Below are positions 35,467 to 49,173 of a stretch of DNA of 64,000 nucleotides, piece after piece (within the stretch, counting starts at the first letter, position 1; each line of letters opens with the position of its first letter). The translations under genes and the position numbers were made by a program. The DNA lies in the NCBI RefSeq assembly GCF_016587415.1, contig NZ_BNJI01000001.1, positions 558,001 to 622,000 of the forward strand, read 5' to 3'. Source of the DNA: Ktedonobacter sp. SOSP1-85. Its GTDB lineage: Bacteria; Chloroflexota; Ktedonobacteria; Ktedonobacterales; Ktedonobacteraceae. Under the pieces are notes generated by a model. That model was not told where the DNA came from, made no database searches, and saw only the letters and a list, made by a program, of their open reading frames with translations.

Positions 35467-36068
35467 TCCGTGTGTTATTGGCAGAAGATCAGGCGATGGT
35501 GCGCGGGGCACTGGCAGCGTTACTGAGTCGAGAACCAGATATTGAGGTCGTCGCGGAAGTGGCGCGGGGGGATACGGTCGTCGAAGCAGCTCTGACGGCT
35601 CTCCCAGATGTAGCGCTGCTGGATATTGAAATGCCTGAAAAAAACGGACTCGAAGCTTCCCACGCGTTGCGCACGGCGTTGCCATCCTGCCGCGTAGTGA
35701 TCCTGACTACCTTTGGGCGTAGCGGCTATCTGCGCCGGGCGATGGAGAGCGGGGCAGTCGGATTTCTGCTCAAAGATGCCCCAGCCTCCGAACTCGCTTC
35801 CGCCCTGCGGCGGGTGATGCAGGGGGAACGAGTCGTTGATCCCGAACTGGCCTTGCTGGCGCTTTCGGAGGGAAACAATCCCTTGACCCGTCGAGAGCGG
35901 GAGGTGCTCGCCGCTGCCCTTCCTGGCCTCAGTCATGCAGAGATCGCTGCACGCCTTTCTTTATCCGAAGGAACGGTGCGCAATCACCTTTCCGCAGCCA
36001 TGCAGAAATTGGGAGCACACAATCGGATGGAGGCTGCATGCCTGGCCGAACAAAAGGGATGGTTGTGA
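35463..36068 (+). CDS. LuxR/NarL-type response regulator
   Basis: A 201-residue regulator. The receiver domain has LLAEDQ, the phosphorylated aspartate in VALLDIEMPEKNG (near residue 54) and LLKDAP; the C-terminal GerE helix-turn-helix spans LTRREREVLAAALPG and LSLSEGTVRNHLSAAMQKL. It is translationally coupled to the kinase just upstream. Confidence 0.9.
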   Translation: MIRVLLAEDQAMVRGALAALLSREPDIEVVAEVARGDTVVEAALTALPDVALLDIEMPEKNGLEASHALRTALPSCRVVILTTFGRSGYLRRAMESGAVGFLLKDAPASELASALRRVMQGERVVDPELALLALSEGNNPLTRREREVLAAALPGLSHAEIAARLSLSEGTVRNHLSAAMQKLGAHNRMEAACLAEQKGWL

Positions 36069-36278
36069 TCACGCTGTTCTTCTGCTCTCGCTCTTCTGAA
36101 CGGGACCCGATAGGACCAAAAGAACAACATCGGTGGCATATTCCAGAAAGGTGAACGGCGTTCCTGTCCGTTCGTTGAAGCGTTGCTGACAAGTTGAGCA
36201 GCGGAACGTCCGATAACCGAGCGCTGTCTTCTGCTTTTGTTCTTCTGTGGTAGCTGAGTCGCAGTGGGAGCAGTTCAT
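36069..36278 (-). pseudogene. Truncated IS6-family transposase (N-terminal fragment)
   Basis: A 69-residue frame beginning MNCSHCDSATTEEQ with a CxxC...CSTC zinc ribbon, then ERTGTPFTFLEY and DVVLLVL, as in the N-terminus of IS6-like transposases. Homology stops after DVVLLVL and the DDE catalytic part is missing. The fragment abuts the stop codon of the response regulator. GAGGAG still precedes the ATG. Confidence 0.65.
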
Positions 36279-36501
36279 ACATCACTCCTCATCAGATGGG
36301 TTATTGTTCTCAGCATACCTCTCCAGCGATTTCCAGATCAAGTTTTCTTCTGAACTCTGACACTACCGGTTTGTGGTCCAAAGAAACGGGTCACACACGA
36401 GAGGAATTCCACCCACCGTGCTTCAGCGCTTCGCGTGCTCCATTCCAGGGCTTTTTCCGCTACCTTATACTGGAGGGAGAAACGGAAATGAGGAGGTAAA
36501 C

Positions 36502-37086
36502 ATGCGTTCACGTTTTTCATCCATAATGGAAACAACAGCATCAAACAATAGTGCCTGGTGGTTTGTCATGATCACAGGGATTGCAGCGATTGTTGTGGGA
36601 TTGTTGCTTCTTATCTCGCCAGGAACGACGCTTCTTGTGCTCGTACAACTCTTAGGAGTCTATTGGTTGGTAACTGGTGTTCTTGCTTTTGCCAACCTCT
36701 GCATTGATAGAACGTTGTGGGGGTGGAAGCTTGTCTCTGGTGTTTTAGGCGTTGTTGCAGGTCTGCTCGTCTTACGGAATCCATTATTGAGCGCGATCTT
36801 CGTGCCAAAATTGCTGGTGATCTTTCTGGCAATAGATGCGTTTGTTATGGGGGTGACACAGAACATTCATGCGTTCAGAGGTGGCGGTTCCAGCCTCGCT
36901 ATCCTGGGCATCATGAATGCCATCTTTGCCATCATTTTGCTGTTGAACCCCCTCATTGGCGTTTTTCTTCTGCCGATTGTTCTGGGTATTATTGCGGTGA
37001 TTGGCGGAGGTCTTGCAGCTATTCGAGCCTTTGCTTCGCGTCCGCGACAGACACCGCTACAACCGCCCGGGGCACAGCCTGTGTAA
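36502..37086 (+). CDS. HdeD-family membrane protein (DUF308)
   Basis: A 194-residue protein with six predicted membrane helices, starting near residue 18 (WWFVMITGIAAIVVGLLLL) and including the repeated GVLGVVAGLLVLRNPL and NPLIGVFLLPIVLG patterns of HdeD/DUF308. E. coli HdeD is linked to acid resistance; the role here is unknown. GAGGAGG stands five bases before ATG 36502; the longer frame from 36373 is unsupported. Confidence 0.8.
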   Translation: MRSRFSSIMETTASNNSAWWFVMITGIAAIVVGLLLLISPGTTLLVLVQLLGVYWLVTGVLAFANLCIDRTLWGWKLVSGVLGVVAGLLVLRNPLLSAIFVPKLLVIFLAIDAFVMGVTQNIHAFRGGGSSLAILGIMNAIFAIILLLNPLIGVFLLPIVLGIIAVIGGGLAAIRAFASRPRQTPLQPPGAQPV

Positions 37087-37212
37087 GGCACGCACATTTG
37101 AGGATAGCGACCCTGAACTGACCCAAACCCGATGTGCAACTGTTTGGTATAAGATGTTTCTCAGGAGGAGGACCATACTCTCGATGCGAAAGGGATGACT
37201 TTTTTAGAGAAA

Positions 37213-37238
37213 ACCCTCATACACATGCGTATGAGGGT
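37213..37238. terminator. Hairpin ACCCTCATAC/GTATGAGGGT
   Basis: Ten-base arms and a six-base loop between the convergent HdeD and glutaredoxin genes, preceded by a T-run at 37200-37205 on the plus strand. Confidence 0.6.
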
Positions 37239-37260
37239 CGTATGTGAGCCAGGATACTTA

Positions 37261-37521
37261 CTACTGAGCAAACTTCGCCGCTAGCTCGCGAGCACTCGGC
37301 TCAACCAGGATCGAGCCATCAGGGAAGATAATGGTTGGGACAGTACGCTTACCGCCGTTGACCTTGACCACAAATTCTGCGGCCTGCTCATCCTCTTCAA
37401 TGTTTATATCCTCATAGGCGATGCTATGCGAATCAAACCAGCGTTTCGCCATACGGCAATCACCACACCAGGTAGTGCTGTACATCTTAATGGTTGTATT
37501 AGAGGTTGTTGTATCCGACAC
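37261..37521 (-). CDS. Glutaredoxin-like protein (mycoredoxin type)
   Basis: An 86-residue thioredoxin-fold protein. MYSTTWCGDCRMAKRWFD at about 13-30 has the active site CGDC, GKRTVPTIIFPDGS holds the cis-proline. It should reduce protein or low-molecular-weight thiol disulfides. The start is GTG 37521, six bases after AAGGAG; the longer frame to 37608 has no such site. Confidence 0.85.
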   Translation of the reverse strand: MSDTTTSNTTIKMYSTTWCGDCRMAKRWFDSHSIAYEDINIEEDEQAAEFVVKVNGGKRTVPTIIFPDGSILVEPSARELAAKFAQ

Positions 37522-37673
37522 TGATAGCTCCTTAGTGAGAAAGTAATTTATCGACGAGGTTTTGGGTCTCGCTTCTAAAAACAAGCCTTGGCGCTGATCT
37601 ATTCCCATTATAGCGCCTCGAACTCAACTATTAGCATAATGGAAATCTTCTCCTGGCGCAACCAGGACTCTTC

Positions 37674-37688
37674 TCGCCTGCGGCGCTC
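37674..37688 (+). repeat. Mini-hairpin motif, copy 5
   Basis: TCGCCTGCGGCGCTC, eight bases left of the hairpin at 37697. Confidence 0.65.
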
Positions 37689-37696
37689 ACAGAGTA

Positions 37697-37749
37697 AAGA
37701 TATGAGCATGAAAAACCGGGCAATGCCCGGTTTTTCATGCTCATATCTT
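37697..37749. terminator. Long perfect hairpin (26-bp arms, 1-base loop)
   Basis: Arms 37697-37722 and 37724-37749 around one A. It lies beyond the end of the rRNA operon. Confidence 0.6.
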
Positions 37750-37790
37750 CCTATGAAGGGGTGTTGTATAAATTGAGGCCAAAAACACAA

Positions 37791-37830
37791 AGAGCGTTGA
37801 CAACACAAGGTCTCTTGTTGTCAACGCTCT
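37791..37830 (-). terminator. Hairpin with 15-bp arms, likely rRNA operon terminator
   Basis: AGAGCGTTGACAACA (37791-37805) pairs with TGTTGTCAACGCTCT (37816-37830), about 165 bases past the 23S 3-prime end on the minus strand. Confidence 0.5.
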
Positions 37831-37993
37831 TGTCGATACCTGCCAAAGAAGTACTCCCTCAATTTTGCTGAGCCACGCTGGCCTGCTCCTGCTCCCCGTG
37901 CCGCTCGCCCTCTTGCTCGTGCTCAGGTCCGATCACAGACCGCTCTCACTCACACCACAAGGACTCACCACACTTCGCGAAGAAACAGAATGG

Positions 37994-42733
<4,740 letters not shown>

Positions 42734-43365
42734 AGTGATGAATGTATCTCACAGATACCAACAGGTATCTGTAATGATCATGTAGTTTGCGTCCAGGCTA
42801 GAAGCACGTTGTCGTTACTTCATTGCTTTGTTCGCAGAATTGACAGGAACGGTGTTCTCCGCGATTGAGCGGTGCTCAATCAACGAAGTTCCGTTGTACT
42901 TCTGCATTCCACTCTTCAGTTGTTCAGGGTGCTCTGGTTCGTTCTTCTTTTGCGTGATGAACCGCAACCCGGCAAGCCCATGAGCTTGCCTCGTGTGTGT
43001 CGCTCCGGCGTTCGCGGTGTTCGTGCTCGCCGTTGACTTCGTCAGTATCGCATACACTTTGCGCTTTGTCAAGTACTTTCCTGACTTCTTTTTACGACCG
43101 CGGAAAACTCGTTTCCAGTCGCTCAAAACCTGGTCAGGGACCCTCTCTGCATCCTGTCAGAGACAGCACAAAAAGCACGCTCACTCTTCTTGGAGAGAAC
43201 GTGTCATGCAGCGGGGAAAGTACCCGTGGCGAGCCACCTTAGCGTGGCACCTGGGCATCTGCGATCCTGCGCTTCAAAAGCGAGGTACAGACGCCGGGTA
43301 AATCGGACAGGAGCACCGATCAGGCCGGTGATTGTCGCTGTTTACCGTGTGCTTGGAGTGAAGGC
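42734..43365 (-). other. rRNA leader region
   Basis: The long 5-prime leader upstream of 16S. It has a hairpin ACAGATACC-aaca-GGTATCTGT at 42751-42772, close to the mature 5-prime end, and GGCAAGC-ccatga-GCTTGCC near 42971-42990. No gene is supported. Confidence 0.6.
43044..43072 (-). promoter_or_regulatory. rRNA promoter P2
   Basis: On the minus strand TTGACA (43067-43072), a 17-base spacer and GATACT (43044-43049), about 310 bases upstream of 16S. Confidence 0.65.
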
Positions 43366-43395
43366 ATTATGCCATAGACCTTATCTCCATGTCAA
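43366..43395 (-). promoter_or_regulatory. rRNA promoter P1
   Basis: On the minus strand TTGACA (43390-43395), an 18-base spacer and CATAAT (43366-43371), about 630 bases upstream of 16S. Confidence 0.7.
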
Positions 43396-43437
43396 GGCTT
43401 TACCCTGACTTCAATCTCATTATAGCCCTACCCAAAA

Positions 43438-43478
43438 GAGGGGACGGTGGAAAATCTTTTCTTTTCTCCCGTTCCCTC
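43438..43478 (-). terminator. Terminator of the flavoprotein gene
   Basis: GAGGGAACGG pairs with CCGTCCCCTC (one mismatch) on the minus strand and is followed by TTTT. It insulates the rRNA promoters from the upstream gene. Confidence 0.65.
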
Positions 43479-43497
43479 GATAAGCTTCGTGCGGCTT

Positions 43498-44742
43498 CTA
43501 GCCTTCTGCGACAGCTACAGATGGTTTATTGATGCGTTCAAGAAGTACATTTAAAAACTTCTTGCCACCCGTAGCAACAAGCATGGGATTACGCGCCATA
43601 ATTCCCATAAAGAGACTGGCACTATAGTCACAATGCAAGGCCTGGGCCATTTGCGCGGGGGTCAGACGTTTTAACAGATCAAAGGCATCATCCCACTGTT
43701 GATCTGTATAAGCAGCGATATGCTTATTAATCAGGTAGGAAAGCTCCATATCGCGACCAAAGCGCGCACGCCATTTCTTATCGAAACGGCTCAAGAAGGC
43801 GCCCGATACATCACGCTGCTGAACGGCCTCGGCGGCGACCTCGCCCGCCATCTGGCCTGAGTACATCGCAAAACGAATGCCCTCACCTACCAGAGTCGAC
43901 CCCTGAGCACCAGCATCGCCTGCCAGCACCAGTCCATCACGGCAGAAACGCTCCACCGGCCTTACAGCTGGGAAGAGACCAGTATGATATTCAACCGGGC
44001 TTGCACCGCGCAGTTTCTCTTTCAGCTGTGGCATGTGCAGGATACGATCCAAATAAACACGCGCGTCGTTATCGCAATCGGGATGAATCACACCTGTTCC
44101 GAGGCGCACGCGCCCATTTCCACGTGGAAAGACCCAGGCATAGCCCTGTGGAGCATACTCGCTTCCCATAATGAGATAGACGGTATCCTGGGGATAATGG
44201 GGGGCATAAAGGTCATACTCAGCGCCAAAACCATAGCGGTGAAAGGCCTCACCCATATCTGTGCGTACCCCGATATGGCGCGAGAAGCCGCTGGCATCGA
44301 TCGTCACGTCAGCGTGTACTTCGCTACGCTCACTTACGTGATTTTTATAGGTCACACCTGCTACACGCTCACCATTAGTCAACACCTTGTCAACCGTGTG
44401 GCGTACGCGTATCTCAGCCCCGGCACTCACCGCGCGGCCCGCCAGGTGCTGGTATAAGCCACGAATATCAATCACACAGGCAACCGCGGGATTATAGTTT
44501 ACTTCGAACTCGCGTTTGGGGGAGACAAAGACAATCTTAGTGACCGGGTGATAGAGGTGATGAGGCACTTTCAATGCCTTCATATCGCTGATCCAGCTTC
44601 CGCCGCTGGTATGGATGGGATAACCAATTTCGTTCTGTCGCTCCAGAACCAGGGTACGCATCCCTTTGGCAGCCGCAGCCTCAGCCGCGGCCAGACCAGC
44701 GGGGCCGCCGCCTACAATAAGTACTTGATACTCGTCTGGCAT
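43498..44742 (-). CDS. Geranylgeranyl reductase-family FAD oxidoreductase
   Basis: A 414-residue flavoprotein. VLIVGGGPAGLAAAEAAAAKG at the start binds FAD, the E of LVLERQNEIG caps the fold, and DGLVLAGDAGAQGSTLVGEG (about residue 270) is the second FAD motif of the group. Relatives reduce prenyl chains of archaeal-type lipids, chlorophyll or quinones, or act on other isoprenoids. The next upstream gene looks carotenoid-related, which fits an isoprenoid role. AAGGAA stands four bases before the ATG. Confidence 0.8.
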   Translation of the reverse strand: MPDEYQVLIVGGGPAGLAAAEAAAAKGMRTLVLERQNEIGYPIHTSGGSWISDMKALKVPHHLYHPVTKIVFVSPKREFEVNYNPAVACVIDIRGLYQHLAGRAVSAGAEIRVRHTVDKVLTNGERVAGVTYKNHVSERSEVHADVTIDASGFSRHIGVRTDMGEAFHRYGFGAEYDLYAPHYPQDTVYLIMGSEYAPQGYAWVFPRGNGRVRLGTGVIHPDCDNDARVYLDRILHMPQLKEKLRGASPVEYHTGLFPAVRPVERFCRDGLVLAGDAGAQGSTLVGEGIRFAMYSGQMAGEVAAEAVQQRDVSGAFLSRFDKKWRARFGRDMELSYLINKHIAAYTDQQWDDAFDLLKRLTPAQMAQALHCDYSASLFMGIMARNPMLVATGGKKFLNVLLERINKPSVAVAEG

Positions 44743-44954
44743 GAGATTCCTTCTACAAACTTCGGAGACTACCTATGCGAAAACCTGGGCACGGGAGCGC
44801 TAGCCACGGTTGTGACACTGCCGTGCCACCGCTTGCCCCCGAGTGGGAGGTCGGTTTTCGTATAAGAAAGGGGTGATTTGAAATAGGAACAGTATGAGCC
44901 ATTTCTGATATAGTTTCAGCGAAAACCAGATCACTTTTCCTGGCTCTATTTGAG

Positions 44955-44995
44955 GCATAGTATAGACCACGGATCTATTACTGTCTATACTATGC
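44955..44995 (-). terminator. Hairpin with 13-bp arms after the CrtA-like gene
   Basis: GCATAGTATAGAC (44955-44967) pairs with GTCTATACTATGC (44983-44995), 21 bases past the stop codon of the CrtA-like gene. Confidence 0.55.
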
Positions 44996-45016
44996 AACCT
45001 GGATAAAGGCCTCCGA

Positions 45017-45769
45017 CTAGGATGCGGGGGCCATTAGTTGAGGCAGGGGATTAGTACCATCCCACGTTCCACTTGCCCCCAGAGGTCGGAAACGCGCAAA
45101 TAATTCCTCGCTATACCAACCCTCTTGCCTGGTACGCCGTATGACCTCGCGATGAGCCTGCTGACCATAGGCAAACGCGGTTACATCTGGCAGGCTTTGC
45201 CAGAGACTGAGCGTGGCCTGATAGAACAGAGGGGCCTCGCCAATCCCCACCGAATTGAGTAACGCTGGCTGCTCCAACAATTGCTCAGCCACGGCTGGCA
45301 CCGCGCCCAGAAAGGCTCTAACTCGACTGGGGCGAATGGTAGCGCGCGTTAAGATAACCCAGGGGCCTGGCTGGGGTGGTGAGGCTGGCATCATCTCGCG
45401 AAAAGGGTCCTGGCCTCCCCAGACACCTTGCCAGCGCACAGGCTGCATATACACCGTCCAGACCTCCTCAGCCTGGCTTTGCACACGCTTCATCAATGCA
45501 GACTGAACTTCAAATTGGTGCAAAGCGGCATAAGAGTGCCATACGGAGAAAATGGCGGAACGCCGCAAATCGGCATGTGAATCAAAAGCCTTGCCCTGGC
45601 CTACACCTAACAAGCGCCAGAAGCGCAATCCTGGCGTACGCGCCATCGTCCAGCGATCCAGCCCCAGATATACCAACGTGCGTAGACTCGGCTCCTGGTA
45701 ACGAATCAAGGTAAACGCAACGATAGGTTCATTGTCGGAAATCATTTGAGATAGCCCAAGATGATGCAT
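45017..45769 (-). CDS. CrtA (spheroidene monooxygenase)-like protein
   Basis: A 250-residue protein. LRFWRLLGVGQGKAF near residue 50, WVILTRATIRPSR near 137 and TLSLWQSLPDVTAFAYGQQAHREVIRRTRQEGWYSEELFARF near the C-terminus (quoted here only to name the region 187-228) match the CrtA family of haem-containing carotenoid ketolases. No other carotenoid gene is present except perhaps the reductase-like flavoprotein downstream. GGAGAG stands seven bases before ATG 45769. Confidence 0.6.
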   Translation of the reverse strand: MHHLGLSQMISDNEPIVAFTLIRYQEPSLRTLVYLGLDRWTMARTPGLRFWRLLGVGQGKAFDSHADLRRSAIFSVWHSYAALHQFEVQSALMKRVQSQAEEVWTVYMQPVRWQGVWGGQDPFREMMPASPPQPGPWVILTRATIRPSRVRAFLGAVPAVAEQLLEQPALLNSVGIGEAPLFYQATLSLWQSLPDVTAFAYGQQAHREVIRRTRQEGWYSEELFARFRPLGASGTWDGTNPLPQLMAPAS

Positions 45770-46079
45770 GTAGAAGCTCTCCAGTCATATCACTATTATA
45801 GGCTAGACGCGCACAAACACACAATCGAGCCTCTACGTGTGGACAGAAGCATATCCTTGTTCAGTTTTTACATTAATACTGCACAGCTAACAGCACAACT
45901 CAACTATTCAGCAACCCACCAGTTGCAACTTTTATACATTGGCATACGTGTATTTACCTATAGATACTCTATCAGTGACAAAATTGACGTAAGCAGTAGA
46001 GCGGTGTCCTACAAAGAATGCCGCATTGTCAGGTAAGCATACTTATGCCACCTGGCTTGCATGTTAGGAGGAAACGCTT
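45770..46079. other. Divergent intergenic region
   Basis: About 310 AT-rich bases between the CrtA-like gene and the stress-type gene. No gene or convincing promoter hexamers are seen. Confidence 0.35.
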
Positions 46080-47330
46080 ATGACTACGCATCAACATACA
46101 ACCGCAGTAGGTGTTTTTACAGAGCGTGCTCAGGCAGATCGTGCCCTGGAGGCTTTGCATAATGCGGGCTTTACCGATGATATGATCGGTTTTATCCAGC
46201 GTGACCTGCGTAATGCTGATACTGGTCGCGCCGCTACAGATGCGACTGAGATGCCCGCGACTGCCGAGGATAAGACAGGGGCAGCAGCGACAGGAGCAGT
46301 GGGAGGCGGCATTCTGGGTGGATTGCTCGGCGCGGCAGCGGCCCTGGTCATTCCTGGTATTGGCCCGGCCATCGCTGGCGGCATTTTGATTACAACGCTG
46401 GGTGGCGCCGCCATTGGAGCTGTAGCAGGCGGCCTGATTGGCGCGCTTACGAATATGGGTGTTCCCGAAGATGAGGCGCGTTACTACCAGCAGGAGCTTG
46501 AAGCGGGTCGTACCCTGGTCACGGTCAACGCGGGCGACCGCTATGATGAGGCAGTAACCATCCTGCGCGGACAGGGCGCTTATGATGTGCATGCGCAGCC
46601 TGGTTCTCAGCAGCCTATCGCTGGCGCCTATGATACACAAAACACAGACCCACGCTATACCACAAACGAACAGCGCATCTACAACCGTGAAAACTATCCT
46701 GTCACAAATGTAAAACAGCCTGCCGACGCCATTGGCACATCATATACTGGCTCTCCCGTGGGGGCTGGCGCGGAAAACTATCGCACAAACAATCCGCAAG
46801 AGGGCGAAGATTTCCAGGGCAATAACGCCGGTATGTATCGGAAGGACATGCCTCCTATGCAGGAAGATGATGCCTCACAGTATAGACGGCCCGATGATTA
46901 CACCACACATGCGCCTTCAATACAGCAGGGTAATCTGAACAGACCTGGATATGACAATACCACTGCCCAGACGCCCTATGAGCAGCGTAATATGCAGGCC
47001 CAGCCCTACAGCCAGAATGATCCCGCCTACGATCAGTCGGCTCAGCAGCGCTACAATCAGGGGATGGAACAATCAGAGACGCAGTCACCGTATACCCAGG
47101 ATCAGGCAGAATACGGTACCAATGCGGCTCCAGGTAATGATCCCTATCGCGTGACGGACACGACAGATACGTATAATAATCCCAACGCAGATCCCAATAT
47201 AGCGCCACGCGAGAACAATCCTTACGAGGAGCGCTCTGATACCACCAACAATCCTCAGCGACGCCGTGAACCCCGACCCGAGGAGATACGCAAGGAGAAC
47301 ACGCCGCCACCAGCGGACAACCAATACTAA
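46080..47330 (+). CDS. General-stress-type protein with glycine-zipper segment and disordered tail
   Basis: A 416-residue protein. Residues 8-35 (AVGVFTERAQADRALEAL, GFTDDMIGFI) resemble the fold at the start of general stress protein 17M. Residues about 65-120 are a hydrophobic glycine-zipper (GGGILGGLLGAAAALVIPG) that probably inserts into membranes. After about 165 the protein is low-complexity, rich in Asn, Gln, Tyr, Pro and Asp, ending in a charged tail. The long tail is unusual for the family and suggests a structural or condensate-forming role. TTAGGAGG precedes the ATG. Confidence 0.65.
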   Translation: MTTHQHTTAVGVFTERAQADRALEALHNAGFTDDMIGFIQRDLRNADTGRAATDATEMPATAEDKTGAAATGAVGGGILGGLLGAAAALVIPGIGPAIAGGILITTLGGAAIGAVAGGLIGALTNMGVPEDEARYYQQELEAGRTLVTVNAGDRYDEAVTILRGQGAYDVHAQPGSQQPIAGAYDTQNTDPRYTTNEQRIYNRENYPVTNVKQPADAIGTSYTGSPVGAGAENYRTNNPQEGEDFQGNNAGMYRKDMPPMQEDDASQYRRPDDYTTHAPSIQQGNLNRPGYDNTTAQTPYEQRNMQAQPYSQNDPAYDQSAQQRYNQGMEQSETQSPYTQDQAEYGTNAAPGNDPYRVTDTTDTYNNPNADPNIAPRENNPYEERSDTTNNPQRRREPRPEEIRKENTPPPADNQY

Positions 47331-47373
47331 TACTCATAGTAAATGCGGGCGCATGCCCCAAAAACAGAGCAGG

Positions 47374-47408
47374 AGAGAGGCGCATAGTGTATGTGCCTCT
47401 CTTTTTTT
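47374..47408 (+). terminator. Rho-independent terminator
   Basis: AGAGAGGCGCATA pairs with TATGTGCCTCTCT (one G-U) across a GTG loop and is followed by seven T. It is the clearest classical terminator in the window, 44 bases past the stress-type gene. Confidence 0.85.
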
Positions 47409-47788
47409 ACATATATACAAGCGCTTACAGACTAATCCGTGCCTTCACTTTAACCACGTTTCGAGCGGCGTTACATTTGACTTTGAGCTCGTTTCAAATA
47501 GCATTTTTCCCCGATTTTATGGCCCGGCTTGAAACGATTCCACCCTCTTTTCACCGTCGCTCACACACGATTGCATTTATTTACAATTGTGCATGTTTTA
47601 CACACCTTCACACAGAGTATGGTGTTATTTGCCGTCAACACTGCTGTCATTTTTCTACATTGTTTATACCGTCTATACTGTCTCTTCAAGCGGGTTTATA
47701 GCGTCTCCCCTGTGTGCTGTACGGTGCATTGTTGGCTCAAACGCATTTTTGATGACGAGGGAGATATCTGAACAATTTGGAATTACCC
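47409..47788. other. AT-rich intergenic region with repeat copy
   Basis: About 380 bases without a supported gene. It contains the first copy (47726-47759) of a 34-base imperfect direct repeat. Confidence 0.4.
47726..47759 (+). repeat. Imperfect 34-base direct repeat, copy A
   Basis: Begins GCATTGTTGGCTCAAAC and matches copy B at 49031-49064 at about 28 of 34 positions. The two copies bracket the P-loop kinase gene. Confidence 0.55.
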
Positions 47789-48778
47789 TCACTTTTTTCG
47801 CAGAAACAGGCGATCTACCTTCCCCTGCAAAAGTTCTGGTCCTGTTACCCTCATCCCTGTGATGCTTCTATGGCTATCTTCTTCAAAAACGATCTGGAAT
47901 GGCAACGATTCAACGGCGAATATATTCCGGGCTCGTGGAATGAGTTTCGTTCGTTGCCAGATAAGTGGGATACCATCGATGAGAAGCTGATTCTTTTCCA
48001 GCAGAACGTGGCAGTTTCCTTCCTCAAATGAGTATGTACCGACAAATTTGGCTTGGGAGAAGGACGGCTCTCCAGCTACGTTCTCCTCTCTTAGCAGATC
48101 AAGAAAGTCTAAAACGTTTTGCTCATACGTTTTCCACTCTCCTGCCGCATTCTCCACACCCAGTTTGGAACCATTGAAACGAGCAAATTCAGCATCAATA
48201 AGTGCCCGATAGTTCTGCCAATAGGTGACCATCCCATCAAATCCCTGAAGACCTCGTCGTTTCCCATACGGTGACTCGGTTGCCCAAGTGATCAGTCGCT
48301 CCCGTGTTTCACTGCCTCTACGTCCACAAATTCTTTCTAAAGCATGAGCCAGATCCTGCTGATACAGATAAATGAGGCAAGGATGGAGAGGCTGGAGGAT
48401 ATGCTCGACCTGGCGGAGATAACGTTGAGTCTCCACGTCTGGAATATCCAACGGGAACAGGCTCCAGGTCAGATAGCTATAAAGACACCCATCGAGAATC
48501 ATGATGCTTTCCGAGATCTGGAGGTTTTGAGCAAACTCCCTCCACTTCTCCAGGGCTGCCTCAACAACCACCTGATAGTGTCCGGCAGATAACTCATCAA
48601 TCGTATGCTGTAGGGAGACAAGATCATGAAAGACATAGAGCGGATGCCCTTTTTCTTCTTCGTACCACCACCGACAGGCAATACCAGAGCATGTGAGTGT
48701 ATGCGCAAGAAACTGTGCCAGTGTCGATTTTCCAGAACCTGGAATCCCTTCGACTAAGATGAGCTGTGTTTTCAGCAT
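47789..48778 (-). CDS. P-loop NTPase, kinase-like
   Basis: A 329-residue protein with a Walker A motif GIPGSGKST at residues 10-18 and an ILDGCLYSYLTW segment near residue 95 that may be Walker B/lid-like. The first 200 residues look like a nucleoside or small-molecule kinase of the thymidylate-kinase fold; the last 90 (VGTYSFEEGNCHVLLEKN onward) look like a separate beta-rich domain. The substrate is unknown. It is flanked by the imperfect direct repeats at 47726 and 49031. Confidence 0.65.
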   Translation of the reverse strand: MLKTQLILVEGIPGSGKSTLAQFLAHTLTCSGIACRWWYEEEKGHPLYVFHDLVSLQHTIDELSAGHYQVVVEAALEKWREFAQNLQISESIMILDGCLYSYLTWSLFPLDIPDVETQRYLRQVEHILQPLHPCLIYLYQQDLAHALERICGRRGSETRERLITWATESPYGKRRGLQGFDGMVTYWQNYRALIDAEFARFNGSKLGVENAAGEWKTYEQNVLDFLDLLREENVAGEPSFSQAKFVGTYSFEEGNCHVLLEKNQLLIDGIPLIWQRTKLIPRARNIFAVESLPFQIVFEEDSHRSITGMRVTGPELLQGKVDRLFLRKK

Positions 48779-49173
48779 GTATCATACCTTTTCAAAAACC
48801 ATGTTGACTGATTTGAACGATGAATTCGGACATCGCATCCATTTTCAAACTTCCAAGAATGCACATCTACTAAATTAGATACATCATAACGCGCAATTGC
48901 TCTTTGGCTCTCCTTTAAATAATTGTGTGGTTTATTCATACCCGGCCTCATCATCAAAAGGGTATTTAATCCATATTTTGTTATTTAGAGTGATTTGCCT
49001 ACCATTAGTCATCAAAACTGCATTTGAGCCGCATTGTTCGCTCAAACACGCTTTTGCTGATGAGACTGGACAGCATCCGCAACCGACAAGCGAGCCCCAA
49101 AAAGCTGCGTGTCAAAAAAGTAGAGATCAGCCGCTGTGAGGTTCATGACGCTAATTGACGCTGCAGGACTACG
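48779..49173. other. Intergenic region with repeat copy B
   Basis: About 395 bases. It holds repeat copy B (49031-49064). A short frame from 49060 reads about 32 residues of basic, coding-like sequence but has no ribosome site; it may be a remnant. Confidence 0.35.
49031..49064 (+). repeat. Imperfect 34-base direct repeat, copy B
   Basis: Begins GCATTGTTCGCTCAAAC; see copy A. Confidence 0.55.

Noticed and set aside
37831..37990. Possible 5S rRNA after 23S
   Set aside because: No CCGAACTCAGAAGTGAAAC-like loop or terminal stem is visible on the minus strand.
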